A DNA stretch of 64,000 nt from Oegoconia quadripuncta (GCA_949316235.1 OX438758.1:10263731-10327730); one strand, 5' to 3'; counted from the first letter of the stretch, positions 34,280 through 46,619 are shown. Notes: a model not told the origin generated them from the letters alone. A program made the numbers and translations.

Positions 34280-36150
34280 TGATTTGTGTGGTACCTCCAA
34301 AATTAGACTACTATGTTTGGAAGCTGGCTGTTTAGTGTTTCAGATCAAACGTTGGAAAACGATACCTACGCTTATAGAATCATTTTCGTGTCCGTGGTGT
34401 CGTATAGTGTAAGAAATGATAGTTCAAAAATTTTGATTTTAGGGGGCGGTTATTGGAAAAATAACCATATAATATAAAATAATAATAAATAACACAATTT
34501 TTTTTTAGTTAATCTTCCTACAAGGTAAGATAGGATAGGGATTTTTTTCTTGAAATTAAACAATTTCGAGAAAAAATTTATAAAGAATACTACGATTTCA
34601 AAAATATAAGAGGGATTTATTTTTGAGCCTACCGGATAACCGGCCATGGCCCCATCAACCATCTTGGATTGTCCGATCGAATTTCAAGAGATATGCGTAG
34701 AACTTGCTCCTGCTTACATCGGTTACCTGTCACTACATAACACTCACAATACTTTTTTCTATATTCTTGAAACTTAAAATAGTCTCAAGAAATAGAATAA
34801 TTTCAAGTATCAACTTAAATTGGGATCTTGGGATAGTTGTATTGATATGAGCCGTAATAGTGTGTATCTTGTAGGAATAATGTGCTTAGTTACTTTCTAT
34901 TCTATTTAATTAGTATTTAAATATCAGGTATATATTATATTTATTATTTTTAAAATATGTATATATATATTCAATTAACGTATGTATTTATGTGGGTGAT
35001 TTATTTATTTTATTAAAATTAGTTTATCGCGCATGCTACCTACATATCATGTGCGTAATACGTCCTAACCCAAAGGTTTTTATTTATCGTTGTGTTATGC
35101 TTCATATTGTCGTACAATAAAAAATATTTTGTTTATTTGTTTGTTTGTTTGAATAATGGTATAGCCACAGAATAATTAATAGTACTAAAGGTATAGCTTA
35201 TAAATATAAATGCTTATGAATGGCATTATCTAGAAATATTAATTCTATCCGTAACTTTATGTAGTTCTCATTTTTGGGATTGCAAAAACAAACGTCTCTC
35301 GGGCTTACTCTATCGCCTTCACTCTAGTGGATCCAGGTAGTGGAATTCAAAATACGCATATATATCGATATAAAAATAAAATAATAAAATTAAATATCAA
35401 GTCTTATAACTTTACTATTCCAATAAATTATGTAAATTCCTTGTACATTTGCAAATTTATGATATCAATTCTTGAAACATGTTATCGAAGGTCAATCACC
35501 TAAGGCTTTATCCCATATAATTGTCATACAAATTTTGTAGTCGAAATTTTCCGAAATAAATAAACCAATGCTAATGAAACTTTATACGTATAAGCAGAGA
35601 ACATAGATGTAAAAAGTTTGTACTTTTTCAAATATCGAATTTAAAAGAATATATTGCATTTTTTCTGTTATTACGGAAAACTTAGAATCGCTCTATTTAG
35701 TTTCAATACTCGTTTTCGAAAAGGTTCTCTACTAAAAAAAAAACTTTCTTATTAAAAATATATCCCATTTATGTCTTTATTATCATTACGCGCATCAATT
35801 ATCAAATATTAACTGACGCGCACAGTAAAATATGCTTATCTGGTTGTTCTCTTTTGTACCAGTGTTTCCTCGTGGATAATAGCTGAAAATCAATGTTTTG
35901 CTCTCTGAGCAATTATACACACTGAGCTATGACCCATTTGTACGGCTGTAGTACACACATACTCTAGTGTATCCTGATGTTACTTTTATGGATTGTTATA
36001 AAATATGTTTATCCAATTGCTTTGGAACTTATGGTATGTGTTTGACTGGAGATACAAATAAACGATTTATTTATCTATCTATTATATTATATGTAATATA
36101 TTTAATTTTCGATATGAGAGCAATTTATACTTTAAAAGTTAACTCCTTAT
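34280..36150. other. AT-rich stretch, nothing recognised
   Basis: Nearly 1.9 kb without a known repeat or gene signal, apart from a short TTTATCGCGCATGCTAC at 35024 recalling the end of MITE B. Confidence 0.45.
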
Positions 36151-36160
36151 TTTGTTACAG

Positions 36161-36297
36161 AATGACGCACAGTATTTTAGTATGCAACACACGTTGCGCG
36201 CGACACACAGACGGAATGGAGAATCCGTGTAACTGTCTGTCACTCGCCATAGATATAGCAACACAGCACAAAGCTGGGAGAATACGGCTTGCAACAT
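36161..36297 (+). CDS. Candidate internal/first coding exon (137 nt)
   Basis: The segment is bounded by a pyrimidine-leaning acceptor ending TTTTGTTACAG at 36160 and a perfect donor GTAAGT starting at 36298. One frame is open across its whole length and begins with ATG at 36162; it encodes 45 residues (starting MTHSILVCNTRCARHTDGME), including four cysteines. The other two frames have stops. Base composition is richer in GC than the flanks. I recognise no domain, and no neighbouring exon was found, so chance is possible. Confidence 0.3.
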
Positions 36298-37027
36298 GTA
36301 AGTTCACCATTCAGACATAGCTCTAAAAAATAGAAGTAAAACAATTTTAGTAAGACATAATGCAACTAGAGATGAATGGTCTAATAATAGGTCGGGAAGA
36401 AAAAAGCAATACATTTTTCTGTAGATATAAAAAACATTACAATACAAAATGATTACTAAAACTAACTAGACATATAATTTAGTTTTTGAATGATTTGACA
36501 AAACAATTAATAGCATTTGTTATTAGATTATGATTCGATGAGAACATTACAAAGCAATACTGTTTTTGTGGTCCGATCAGCCATTACAGCATTATTTGGC
36601 AGTTTCGCTTAAAGTAAATTAAATTTCGATCCGGTATTCGTTTATAAGAAGTAATGCGGCAAAAAGTTTGATCGATGGATGATCGCGTCCACATCTACGA
36701 CCTTTGCGGAGTCAAATCACTGCACATCCGAAGAAAAACCCACTGGCTTACGAATAATAAAAACGAACTAGAAAAACATGTAACCTCTTCACACTAAATC
36801 GGTTCATTGACATATAAAAAATCGTACATAAAAAATCAACCTGTTTATTCAACGTTATTTGTGTTCGCAGGTGTTTCACCCCACTTAACATTAAATGTAT
36901 CGCGAAAATGGAGAAATATATACCCACTTAATCTTCACTCCAAGCCATATAATTTTTTATTTATAGGTAGTTTAGATTGTAAAAGTATGTTTTGTTTAGA
37001 ATAGATTTAATTTTTTATATAGGCTGT

Positions 37028-37092
37028 TTTTTTAAGCACAACGGGTTAGCACTTGACCGCAATCACACCATGTTAAGTGAAGTGAAATCCCA
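37028..37092 (-). repeat. SINE (family 2) 3' fragment
   Basis: GCACTTGACCGCAATCACAC and TGTTAAGTGAAGTGA match the 3' end of family 2. Confidence 0.6.
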
Positions 37093-37101
37093 ACAAATTA
37101 A

Positions 37102-37506
37102 AAATATACCGGATGAGTTTTTTTACCGTAAGGAAAAAAATAGGGCATATCAGGTAAGTGAAATAGAAGGTATTGACATAGGTAGTTTTTTTATTTTTTT
37201 TTCACAATCATCATAGTCGCACGCGCCGGCCGGAGAATATTTGCGACTGGCGAGATTTGTAGGGTTCGTATCATGCGACATTTATTTGGAACTCATATTT
37301 TCTCCAATTTTCTTTTATTTATTTCATTTAATGAGGTAATTATGTGGAATACGAAGGCTACAAATGCAACCGTCACTTGACACAAAGATTTATTCGATGA
37401 TATAGTTTTCAAGAAAAAAAATTAGCTATGACAATACCTTCTATTTCACTTACCTAATATGCCCTATTTTGTTTCTTACGGTAAAAAAACTCATCCTCTA
37501 TATTTA
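37102..37506 (+). mobile_element. MITE E, copy 1 (complete)
   Basis: Inverted repeats of about 85 bp share GGATGAGTTTTTTTACCGTA and GGTAAGTGAAATAGAAGGTA. The interior holds CGCGCCGGCCGGAGAATA and GTAATTATGTGGAATACG, both found in the second copy at 52.77-53.09 kb. Non-coding. Confidence 0.75.
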
Positions 37507-38127
37507 CCTAAGTAGGTAAGTGTATTTTCTTTTGTACAATAATACGTTTTATTGATGATTCGACTTATTTTTTTAAACAGCTTTAGCGTTATTTTTGATT
37601 CATATAACTTTCGTGACCAAAAATTTATATCATTGCTTATAGGTACTACTACAATGTTATTATTAATCTATTAAATAAAATAATAAATAAAGCAATAAAT
37701 TTCATTCAGCAGCTCGTTTTTTCTTTATTTTTCATTGTATCAGCTTAATAAAATTCGGCCTAGCTAAAAACCCGACCATGAAGAAAGCCAACTAAAAGAT
37801 GTGATTTATAAACTCTACACACATCTGCTGCTTAGTATGACGAGGGAATCATACAAAGCATTACATTTTTAGAAATCTCATGGTGAGCCCTTTCCTATGA
37901 TATCCATATTGCAGTCATAGAACATTTTTTTTTTTTCATTTTGATAAACTTTAACTCTCACGCGGCCGCTGTGGTTTACTCGTTTGACGTAACCTATTCT
38001 ATGACACTTGAATTGTCATGACGAATCTTACATTACCTCATTAGTCCATCCATCCATCCAGTAATCCATCCAGGTAGCCGTTTGGGTGCTAGAAGGGAAC
38101 AAAGAATCCTATGCATAATACAAACAC

Positions 38128-38366
38128 CAGCTGTTACCCGCGACTTAGAAGTGGTTCTACTACCAAATGTGTCATTCTATGACTCAAAAGCAATCCCACT
38201 AATAATACCTCTCCTACACTTTTCCGGGATAAAAAATAGCCTATATGTTAATTCAGGTGTCTACCAATCAAATTTCAACCAAATCTGTCCAGCCGTTTAG
38301 ATGTGAAGAGGTAACAAACCTACACACATACAGTCATACACACACGTAAACTCTCGAGTTTATAAT
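38128..38366 (+). repeat. Dispersed repeat family B, diverged
   Basis: AGCTGTTACCCGCGACTTAG, GCCTATATGTTAATTCAGGT, AAATCTGTCCAGCCGTTTAG and GTGAAGAGGTAACAAACCTA in order. Confidence 0.65.
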
Positions 38367-38597
38367 ATTATTTATATTTATTTATAATGTTAAGTTACAG
38401 TTATTAGTTATGTCAATTATTAAATAGGATATTAGTTATTAATTAGGATATTAGTTATGATAGGATTACGATTAGTCAGGATTAGCATTAGTTAGGATTA
38501 GGAGAGATATTAGAGAACCCTCTCTCCAGTCGAATATAAAGAGTTCATATAGAATAATGTCACTGTGTATATTTTTAAGCTGTGTACAATAAAGATT

Positions 38598-38620
38598 TTT
38601 TTCTTTCTTTCTTTCTTTCT
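38598..38620. repeat. (TTTC)n microsatellite after an AATAAAG signal
   Basis: Follows GTGTACAATAAAGATTTTT; possibly the 3' tail of a retroposon spanning about 38400-38620. Confidence 0.5.
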
Positions 38621-39064
38621 CTGTCATTGTTCAAAAACATCCTTGTTTGTAAAAACTAATTTGATACATTACAAAACCCCAATGTCAAGAAACAACAAAC
38701 CTACAAATCACTCCTCATCAGCACATCATTGACACTGTGTTAAACTTAAATCGGTAGGTATACCTACCCACTTAATACAAGACGTTTTCGATCAATAATG
38801 ACCTCTTGAGAAGTCAGGAGAGGTCACGGTCAGAGGGTCGTTGTCTGATGATTCGAGTGTTGTGTGTATTATTAAATGTAATAAATTATAGTTGGGTACA
38901 CTGTGCACGTTATGACGAATATAATTGGATGGAAGATCCCTCTTGACTGCGGAAAGATATCCTTGTTCACCCATTTTGACATTTTTATAAATACAAATTA
39001 AGAAATAACCTATTTTAGTATTTAAAAAACAAAAAACCCTTCAGCATATTTTCCATTTTGCAGG

Positions 39065-39270
39065 CGCCATGTTGATTTTTTTTACGATAAAATGTATCCT
39101 ATGAGACTTCAGAGATCAAGACGAATCGAACGACACCGTGCACTTGAAAACTTCTAAATTATCGGTCGAGTATTTAGGCTACAGGAGGGTAATATAGAAA
39201 TCTACATACCTACATACATTCATACACTTTTTGACCGAATTGACAACCTCCTCCTTTTGAAGTCGGTTAA
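39065..39270 (-). repeat. Dispersed repeat family H
   Basis: Reverse-strand order ATGTATCCTATGAGACTTCA, AATCGAACGACACCGTGCAC, GGCTACAGGAGGGTAA, then CCTCCTCCTTTTGAAGTCGG. Confidence 0.6.
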
Positions 39271-39344
39271 AAATTAAAAATTCATAACTTTAAATTGAAA
39301 ATTAAGATAACCCTTATCCGAATCACATTTCTGAAATAGTTCCG

Positions 39345-39446
39345 TCATCTAGTGTGCAATAGCGGCACTAACACAATTATGCCATCTATTGCGCAATAGC
39401 GGAACTAACGCAATTTTGCCATCTAGTGTGTAGTAGTGGAACTTAA
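39345..39446. repeat. 37-bp tandem repeat, about 2.7 units
   Basis: Units begin at 39345, 39382 and 39419 with (T/C)CATCTA.TG.GCAATAGCGG-like sequence. A reversed stub (GCGTGCAATAGATGG) lies at about 39487. Confidence 0.75.
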
Positions 39447-39829
39447 ATGTTCTATGGTACTTGTGATCTTATAACACTTTCATAAAGCGTGCAATAGATG
39501 GCTTTATGTTAGTAATAACTTTATGTATTAGAGGGCGCCACCTATTCGTTAACAAAAAATTGATGTAATTTTATTAAAACTAACATTGATGCAATGTATA
39601 AATTTTAATATTATATAGATACACAACACTGTTGATACACAACTCCAATAAACGACAGACCTCGGGAAACTTTAATCATCCGAAAGTAGTAGATAATTTC
39701 TAAAAATCAATTGTCGCAAATTATGATTATTTAGGATCAGTCATCCATCTTTCACCATCATCTACATCCTCATAATTTATCCGTCACAGTCAAAATCATT
39801 ATTTTCCGCGATTTTTCCACAAATAAACG

Positions 39830-40010
39830 TGGCGCCATTTCTTTACCCGACCATTGGCGGGTGCGTCGTGACGTCATAGCGCCCACGCGTAATTTGTGAC
39901 GCAAGCCGATCGATGAACAGCTCCGTCCTTTTCGCACGTAGACGCTACCGTATTCCGGAAGGCTGTTTGTTTCAGTCTAGCAAGTATGAATGCTACGAAA
40001 TTCGAGTCCG
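39830..40010 (+). promoter_or_regulatory. CpG-rich promoter-like segment with a TGACGTCA site
   Basis: The block is GC-rich against AT-rich flanks. It has a perfect cAMP-response-type palindrome TGACGTCA at 39869-39876 and an initiator-like GTTTCAGTCTAG at about 39969-39980, followed by an ATG (39986) that opens a 78-codon frame of no recognised family. I infer a possible promoter; a chance island is equally plausible. Confidence 0.2.
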
Positions 40011-40221
40011 TAGGCGTCTCGTGCGTAGTCAGCCCGTGTCAATGTAGTTGCTGCCACTGGCTGGGATATTTACGTTATCGGTTTATTACAGTTTTCAGTT
40101 TGTTTGTAAATAAGTTCCACCCGAATAATTTAAGACCTACATCTAAATGTCGAACGACGTTAGTATTTACATTGATTACTGTAGAAAATTTAAGAGGTGG
40201 TTTTAATAAACAAAGCATATA

Positions 40222-40275
40222 ATTTCCATCAGGTGACCCGCATGCTCGTTTGCCGCCCTCTCATATAAAAAAAAT
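40222..40275 (+). repeat. LINE 3' tail fragment
   Basis: TTCCATCAGGTGACCCGCAT and CGTTTGCCGCC followed by A-rich sequence: a short retroposon 3' end. Confidence 0.5.
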
Positions 40276-40659
40276 ATATAATTAAGTTTCGCTATCGGGA
40301 CAACTTTGGAAGTCGTTAAAAAAACCTTTCATTTAAAAATGGCCGATCAGGAGAATCTTTTTTGTATGGGGCGCCAAATTGATCTTCAAATAAGTGGTGA
40401 AAACCAATTACCTATACAATTTTTTACACTTGTTCTAGTTTGTTTTTAAATTCCGTGTATTTGTTATTGTTTAATAAGTTATATCACTCGATAATTTCAT
40501 AAATTAATGAAGTCCAAAATACAAGTAATCATCAAACATAAAATATTACATTATATATTGTCATATCTAATTTATAAAACTACAGAAATAGTTAATAAAA
40601 TAATAAAAGTAAGTGTAACCATTGTTACGACAATATCAAATATAGTTCAAATTTTTAAT

Positions 40660-40806
40660 ATACTAGCTTTCCGCCCGCGACTTCCCTACTCACTTTCTCG
40701 GGATAAAAAATATCCTATGTCTTAATCCAGCGTGTGTTCTATCTATATACCAAATTTTATCCAAATCCGTTCATCCGTTTCGCCGTGATTGAGCAACAAA
40801 AAACAA
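40660..40806 (+). repeat. Dispersed repeat family A
   Basis: TTTCCGCCCGCGACTTCCC, TCTCGGGATAAAAAATATCC and ATCCGTTTCGCCGTGATTGA. Confidence 0.7.
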
Positions 40807-41167
40807 AGTTAGAGTAGCGCCAATGAGACCTAAATTGCCCTAGCAAACCAAGTACCAATTATGTACATAACTAGGATTATGATATCGAATCAAAAGTATC
40901 GACGTTTTACTCTTATGATTCGTCCCATAATTGGTTTACCACTAGCTACATTATGTGTTAGTGTGTATCTTAATTTCATTTGATAGATTTAAAAGGGACC
41001 ATCGTAATCGGAATCTGCAATCGTTCAATGCCACAAAAGAATACTTGCAGCATAAATACAAAATTATATACACCTACACGTTGATTTTCTTTACAACAAA
41101 CTTTGATATAGTCCATCATCGTAAGGATTGAATTAGGAAGAGAGCAAATTATATTCTCCGATATCGA

Positions 41168-41367
41168 CTGCGTGGAATAATTTTATCACGATTGTTTAAT
41201 TTGTTTATCCCGCGGGAACTACTCATTTTATCGGGATAAAAATATTCCATATTTTAATACAGGGTATGTTCTGCCTATATACCAAATTTGACTCAAATCG
41301 GTTAATCCGTTTCGCCGTGATTAAGCAACAAACAAGCATCTTAACTTTCACATTTATAATATTAGTC
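41168..41367 (+). repeat. Dispersed repeat family A
   Basis: GTTTATCCCGCGGGAACTAC, CCGTTTCGCCGTGATTAAGC and end CACATTTATAATATTAGTCA. Confidence 0.75.
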
Positions 41368-42404
41368 AGAAATTAAATTCTACTCTATTCTATTCATCAA
41401 GCAGGTAAAAGTCTCATACTACGTGATTTCCAGTTCAGAACTCGTTTTCCACAACGGTCATCGGTTCTGCATCAGATGTGGCCAGCTCATTACCGTTTCA
41501 GAATGGACAATAGAACACACATACTCGTAAGTAGTGCCTAGTCAAAAGGGATGGTCGTACATTCCTTGCCTGCCTGCCTTTCAAGTGAGGATTTACCCTA
41601 ATGTTGTTGGCGTATGTTTATGGTGTCATTTAGCTCGGCATTCGTTTAAACTTAATTTAGACTAAGTGTAACCTTTTTTAACTATGAGTACACAAAAAGG
41701 ATGACATGACTTAGCCTGTCACTTCGGTCAGAAATCATTACCTCAAACGATTTTATAGTGGTCAGGTTTACATTAGGTTCCTTGGTCTGAGTATTTCTGG
41801 TTTCAGTACTCAGAGGTTTACATGCTCTCTAAAAACCTTTTTTTATTATTATTAATTATGGCTTGGCAGTAAAGATCAGCCTAGACACAAAACATTCTGT
41901 AGTAATTCTTCAGTAAAGTGACAGAATGATTTACAGAAGATTTCGCGGCTTCTTGTGGGAACCGGAAAGCTTTGTTACGCCCTTTAATTTACACTTCCCT
42001 TCACTGACTTTTGCTGCACAATATTCTGCCATTATTAAGCTTCAAAGGTCAGAATGCTCAAACTTCAATAAATGAAAATAATAATGCAAAATGCAAGCGA
42101 GTGCGCTGAGTTCTCGCCAAAAAATTCTCTAAACACCTTTGAGGATACAATTTTGTAAGAACTAAGTGACACGACTGAACTGTCATTACTGTCCTTATTA
42201 TGTGTTCATAGTCAATAACCATCGAATTAAAAATCCCGACTGTGTAAAAAGCCAACTGAAAACATGTACGTACGTCTGCTGTTTAGAGTATGTCTCTCGT
42301 TCTGGTCCTCAAGAGTTTGATGTTTTTGCCATATTTGAAGAAGTATAAGTCTCATTTGAAATATACATTTTTTTTTAACTCTATGTTCCCTGCACCATTG
42401 TTAT

Positions 42405-42530
42405 TGTCCTATTTCGGGGTTGGATATCTCTTTTAGGGATAAGGTCACCTTTTGTGTATCTTATTTATTAATAGCGATGTATCGTTGTTATTGTATTTTT
42501 ATTGTGTATGCAATAAAGTGTTATAATATA
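42405..42530 (+). repeat. LINE 3' UTR fragment
   Basis: CTTTTAGGGATAAGGTCACC and ATGCAATAAAGTGTTATAAT, as at 22.1 kb. Confidence 0.6.
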
Positions 42531-42971
42531 TATTTCCTATGACAATGACACCCATTGTACTCCTACTACAATTATTTTATCATTTAAACAAACTTAGATC
42601 TTATAGCCGTTGTTAAATACTTTTTGTGACGTAACCTACCCTATGACACTTGGACTGCCACGACGAATCTAGTTACTTCATAAAATCATCCAAACGTTTA
42701 GGTGCTATGAGGTAAAATCCCACATACACCTACATAGATACGCGCGTACAGTATAACCCCCTCTTCAGTCGGATAAAACAAATTAGACCGGCCTAAATTT
42801 TCTTAAAAACATGTGCCAGCCAACCAAATGGACACCATTGTCTTCACTACCCCAAAAGCGACGAATTAGTCGTTTCCTGTACCGCGAACCACTCCATTTA
42901 CGTATTTATCTGTGTATACTAAAATTACTTAACTATACAAAATTATTTACATACCTAATCGCTATTATTAT

Positions 42972-43085
42972 TATAACACTTTATTGTATACTCAAAAAAC
43001 AATTACAGTCATACTTAGCGATTGATAAGATATAGGAAAGGCGAGCTTATCCCTAAAAGAGATATGTTCCAGCAAACTCAACATA
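42972..43085 (-). repeat. LINE 3' UTR fragment
   Basis: Reverse match: ATAACACTTTATTGTATAC and GCGAGCTTATCCCTAAAAGA. It lies about 450 bp from the opposite-strand copy. Confidence 0.65.
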
Positions 43086-43634
43086 GGACAATAACAATAA
43101 ATATTATAATAACAATAAAATACTAAAATAAATATTAGGTACGAACTAATAAGTACGTAAATAAGCCTACAAATATATAAATGAATACATAAATGAACAT
43201 ATAAATAAATGTATGTATTTATTCTTTAAATAATTAATTGAATATACATTAAAATTTACTAATCTATTATTTATTATATGTAGCATATCTAGTACATAGT
43301 AAGTACCTATATTAGCAATTATGTGAATTTGTATTTTATTTTTGTATTGCGTAAGATAGGTACCTATGTCTATGCTGAGGCAAGTCATGCTAAAACAGAT
43401 CTTTACGGTACCTACGGGCGCCGCAAAAATAACATTTTTATAGAAAAAAAGTATAATAAATGACTATAGTTGGCAGTTCGGCACCGTGCTGCCGCAGGTC
43501 TATCGTAAAGTTAGTCTGATTACAAAATGCCGAAAGTGATACTACAGAACCCTACTCAAATTATGATTTCTACTTAAAACCAGTGGAAGGGAGATATAGA
43601 TAAATTCATATAAAAAGATGACAATACTATCTTC

Positions 43635-43770
43635 AATGGATGGACATCCACGAGGTGGACGTACGGCCCAATGAAGGTCGCAGGAAGTCGCTTGAAACAG
43701 ACCGCTTTTAACCTGTCACTCTGAAAATCTGTGGGGATGGCCTATGTTTCGCAGTGGACGATAATTGGAT
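43635..43770 (+). pseudogene. RTE-type LINE C-terminus
   Basis: One frame reads RWTYGPMKVAGSRLKQTAFN, LSL, stop, KSVGMAYVSQWT. This is the RTE-like protein C-terminus (typically RWTDD..KVAGSRW.QAA.DRS.W..LGEAYVQQWTS). One stop and no upstream domains: 5'-truncated and dead. Confidence 0.75.
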
Positions 43771-43837
43771 TGAATAAGTGGATTTTCTCTCGAGCTACAA
43801 ACTAAAATATAACACATAATTGACATTGTTCCTACAA

Positions 43838-44170
43838 TTTTTTTTTTTATGCACGGCGGGTTCTTACTTGACCTCAATCACATCTGATGTTAAGTGAAGA
43901 TGAGGTCGAAGGTGGAAGCGTACTGACCCGGAAACCCCATCTTATTTGGGAGACTGGCTATCTTATCTCTGACAACCGGAACACAACAATGAAATTAACA
44001 TTGCTGTTTGGCGGCAGATTTCGATAAGATGGTGGTAGCTAGCCAGGCGGACATTTAAAATGCCCTACCACCAACCAAGCCGAGTACTTAAACATGTACC
44101 CCGCTGGGGATCGAACTCGCGACCTCCGAATCGTAAACCCAATGTTGTTTACATTGAGCCACGGAGGCGG
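43838..44170 (-). repeat. tRNA-derived SINE (family 2), full length
   Basis: Head at 44170 reads CCGCCTCCGTGGCTCAATGT with B box (GAG)TTCGATCCCC, body with the GCCGCCAA segment, and poly-A tail at 43838. TACAA flanks both ends, a likely target duplication. It faces the copy at 44475-44810 head-to-head across 304 bp. Confidence 0.9.
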
Positions 44171-44298
44171 TACAAGGAATTACAACATACGACATCTTTT
44201 TAACTAAATTTCATCATAGTTTCCAGTCCGCACTGGGCGTTCGTGGAAGAGTATACAGTGGCGATACCTCATATAAGTCCGAAAACCCGGCTTGCCTT

Positions 44299-44386
44299 TT
44301 AACACATTCGAGGACACTGAGCGCTAATAGACGTAATAACAATAAAACATCTATTGTGTCTGGTTCAGTGTCCGTGAACATGTTAA
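44299..44386. mobile_element. Small foldback element, copy 2 (family F)
   Basis: TTAACACATTCGAGGACACT on the left and CAGTGTCCGTGAACATGTTA on the right. Resembles 21100-21184. Confidence 0.5.
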
Positions 44387-44474
44387 TTACTCGATCAGGA
44401 AAAATAAGAAATCTTAGATTTAAACATTCGCACTTGTCAAACTGAAACGTCGCTGGTTACCTATCTTATTATAA

Positions 44475-44810
44475 CCGCCTCCGTGGCTCAATGTAAACAA
44501 CACTGAGTTTACGATTCGGAGGTCGCGGGTTCGATCCCCAGCGGGGTACATGTTTAAGTACTCGGTTTGGTTGGTGGTAGGGCATATTAAAATGTCCGCC
44601 TGGCTAGCTACCACCATCTTATCTAAATCTGCCGCCAAGCAGCAATGTTAATAGCATTGTTGTGTTCCGGTTGTCAGAGATAAGATAGCCAGTCCCCCAA
44701 ATGTGTTGGGGTTTCCGGGTTAGTACGCTTCCACCTTCGACCTCATCTTCACTTAACATCAGGTGTGATTGAGGTCAAGTACGAACCCGTCGTGCATAAA
44801 AAAAAAAAAA
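44475..44810 (+). repeat. tRNA-derived SINE (family 2), full length
   Basis: Head CCGCCTCCGTGGCTCAATGT, B box GGTTCGATCCCC, body CTAGCTACCACCATCTTATC and GGTTGTCAGAGATAAGATAG, tail of about 13 A. Reference copy for this family in the window. Confidence 0.9.
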
Positions 44811-44877
44811 TATTTCAGCTGTGTAAAATCACAAAAACTTTATCGGCTTGCCCTATTTTGAAACGCTAGGCACGCCA

Positions 44878-44958
44878 CTGAGAGTATGGCCCATATCCGC
44901 TCCCAGTAAGAGGAGGCTGTGCTCAACAGTGGGACCGTGTAAGGCTGATCATGATAAT
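44878..44958 (+). repeat. 5S-derived SINE 3' tail
   Basis: ATGGCCCATATCCGCTCCCA, CAACAGTGGGACCGTGTAAG and GCTGATCATGAT match the 3' end of the 47.4-kb copy. Confidence 0.55.
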
Positions 44959-45570
44959 GCATAGTCTACACGTGGTTGGACTTGCTTCAAATAATTCTTC
45001 TCAATTCCATACATACGGCGTTTCAAAGTCCATACGCAAAATATTTGAAAGACTTCCGCATGTGCCAGAAACGGTACGAACCCGAGCAGACTAGCTACCA
45101 GCCCCCGTAGAATGACATCGTGTTTCATATTCATATTTATTTATTTGTGAATATAGGTACATACAATGAACCAATATTATTGTTTAGAAATAGGTTTAGA
45201 CGCAAGTATGCAATAGCAGTGATCAACTGCTCACCTGGTGAACCCACACACACATGCATGTGTGAATGCACACACAGATAGTCCCAGAAAGAATGCAGAA
45301 GGTCTCTGACAGCGAAAAGCACCAAAGCACAGTCACTTTTCGACACAGCGCGCACGGTGGTCGTAAGGTCTCTGCTCCACTGTCAGAGGTCGACAGGTGC
45401 GGGGAAAGGGGCCGCACCGTACATTAAAGATCACGAAATGGGCAAGTTGACCACAGATTGGTATTTGCATCTAAATATTCCAAACAATTATAAATTAGTC
45501 CTCTACATTCCACCTAAAAAGGTATACAAATGTCGCAACTTAACCTAACAAATACTTACTTGCACAAATA

Positions 45571-45688
45571 TCGTTTGTCGCGCGCGACGTAGGTGTTAGA
45601 ATGGAATAGTTGTATATTTCCTCCAAGCGAATGAGCAGGACTAATATTAACTCGCCTGAAATAAACGTTTATCGCGCATGTCATGCTA
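45571..45688 (-). mobile_element. MITE B, copy 2
   Basis: TCGTTTGTCGCGCGCGACGT at the left and TTTATCGCGCATGTCATGCTA at the right. The terminal TAGCATGAC is lost on the left. Confidence 0.65.
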
Positions 45689-45963
45689 CTCGTACTAGTG
45701 CAGTATTATCTAACATCTCTATAAGAATTCATGACTACGCGACTTAAGTCTATACTTTTTCCTAATTTTGCTGCTCTAGTATAATCGACTGGAAATCAAG
45801 TGGAGGTTAGTAATTCTAAAATATGCATTACACTGTTACCCATAAGTTATTTAACATAATCGTCTAATAGGGTAGTCAAAAATTAACTTCAAGGAAGAAA
45901 AACTTATCTTCGATTACAATTTTGAATTTATAATGAACCTTTGTGACGCTAACTATGTACGAT

Positions 45964-46120
45964 AATAATAATAAATATTTCGGACACTTACGCCAATCAT
46001 CTAGACCCAAACTAAGCAATGTTCATATTCATCACACAAACATTTACCCGTCACGGGATTCGAACCCGCAACCGTTGGTTTCGCTGACAGGGCCACTATC
46101 CACTACACCAATCGGTCGTC
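45964..46120 (-). repeat. tRNA-derived SINE (family 3), internally deleted
   Basis: Head with ATTGGTGTAGTGGATAGTGG and GGTTCGAATCCCG; the middle (about 70 bp) is missing relative to 29840-30066. Confidence 0.8.
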
Positions 46121-46289
46121 CACCAATACAAATGCTCTTTATTTAAATTATAATAATTTTTGATAACAATAGAACACAATTACTCACTCACATTTTTCAA
46201 GACAACCTACAGCCTACAGCTATGGGAAATTTGTAGATCGAAAAACAGGTAGGTTTAAATACTTTCCGTTCAACTTTTACCCAACTGCC

Positions 46290-46400
46290 CCAGGAAGGAG
46301 GTATGTATGTAAATGTCTATATTACTTGACGGCTTCATCGATTTTGAATTGAAAGATGTCGCTAAACTAGTCTTATGGTAAAAAATCCAACAGAGCGCCC
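46290..46400 (+). repeat. Dispersed repeat family H fragment
   Basis: CAGGAAGGAGGTATGTATGT and ATTTTGAATTGAAAGATGTC follow the family order. Confidence 0.4.
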
Positions 46401-46619
46401 ACAAAATATAAAATAGTCTTTCACACTTTCCAGAAAATGACTTGTCAGATTTTAAAGTAACAGTCTATTATTTTTATTTACGCGATCGGGTTTTTGGATT
46501 TATAAATATTCATATTGTTAATTTGCAAAAAGCAAACTCCAATTTGGCACATTTTGATACTATACGTAGACATTTTTTAATGTGCCTAATTTTGCGATGG
46601 TCCTGCAACCTTGCCACCG

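Noticed and set aside
39345..39446. CRISPR-like array
   Set aside because: Units are contiguous without spacers, and the genome is an insect's.
44420..44638. 72-codon minus-strand ORF with PAGDRTRDLRIV
   Set aside because: It lies in the SINE 2 head and body; the phrase is a translated pol III B-box region.
45223..45417. Minus-strand frame beginning VRPLSPHL, resembling the start of a succinate dehydrogenase membrane subunit
   Set aside because: Only seven residues agree; the following sequence is unrelated in all frames and the frame has no ATG there.
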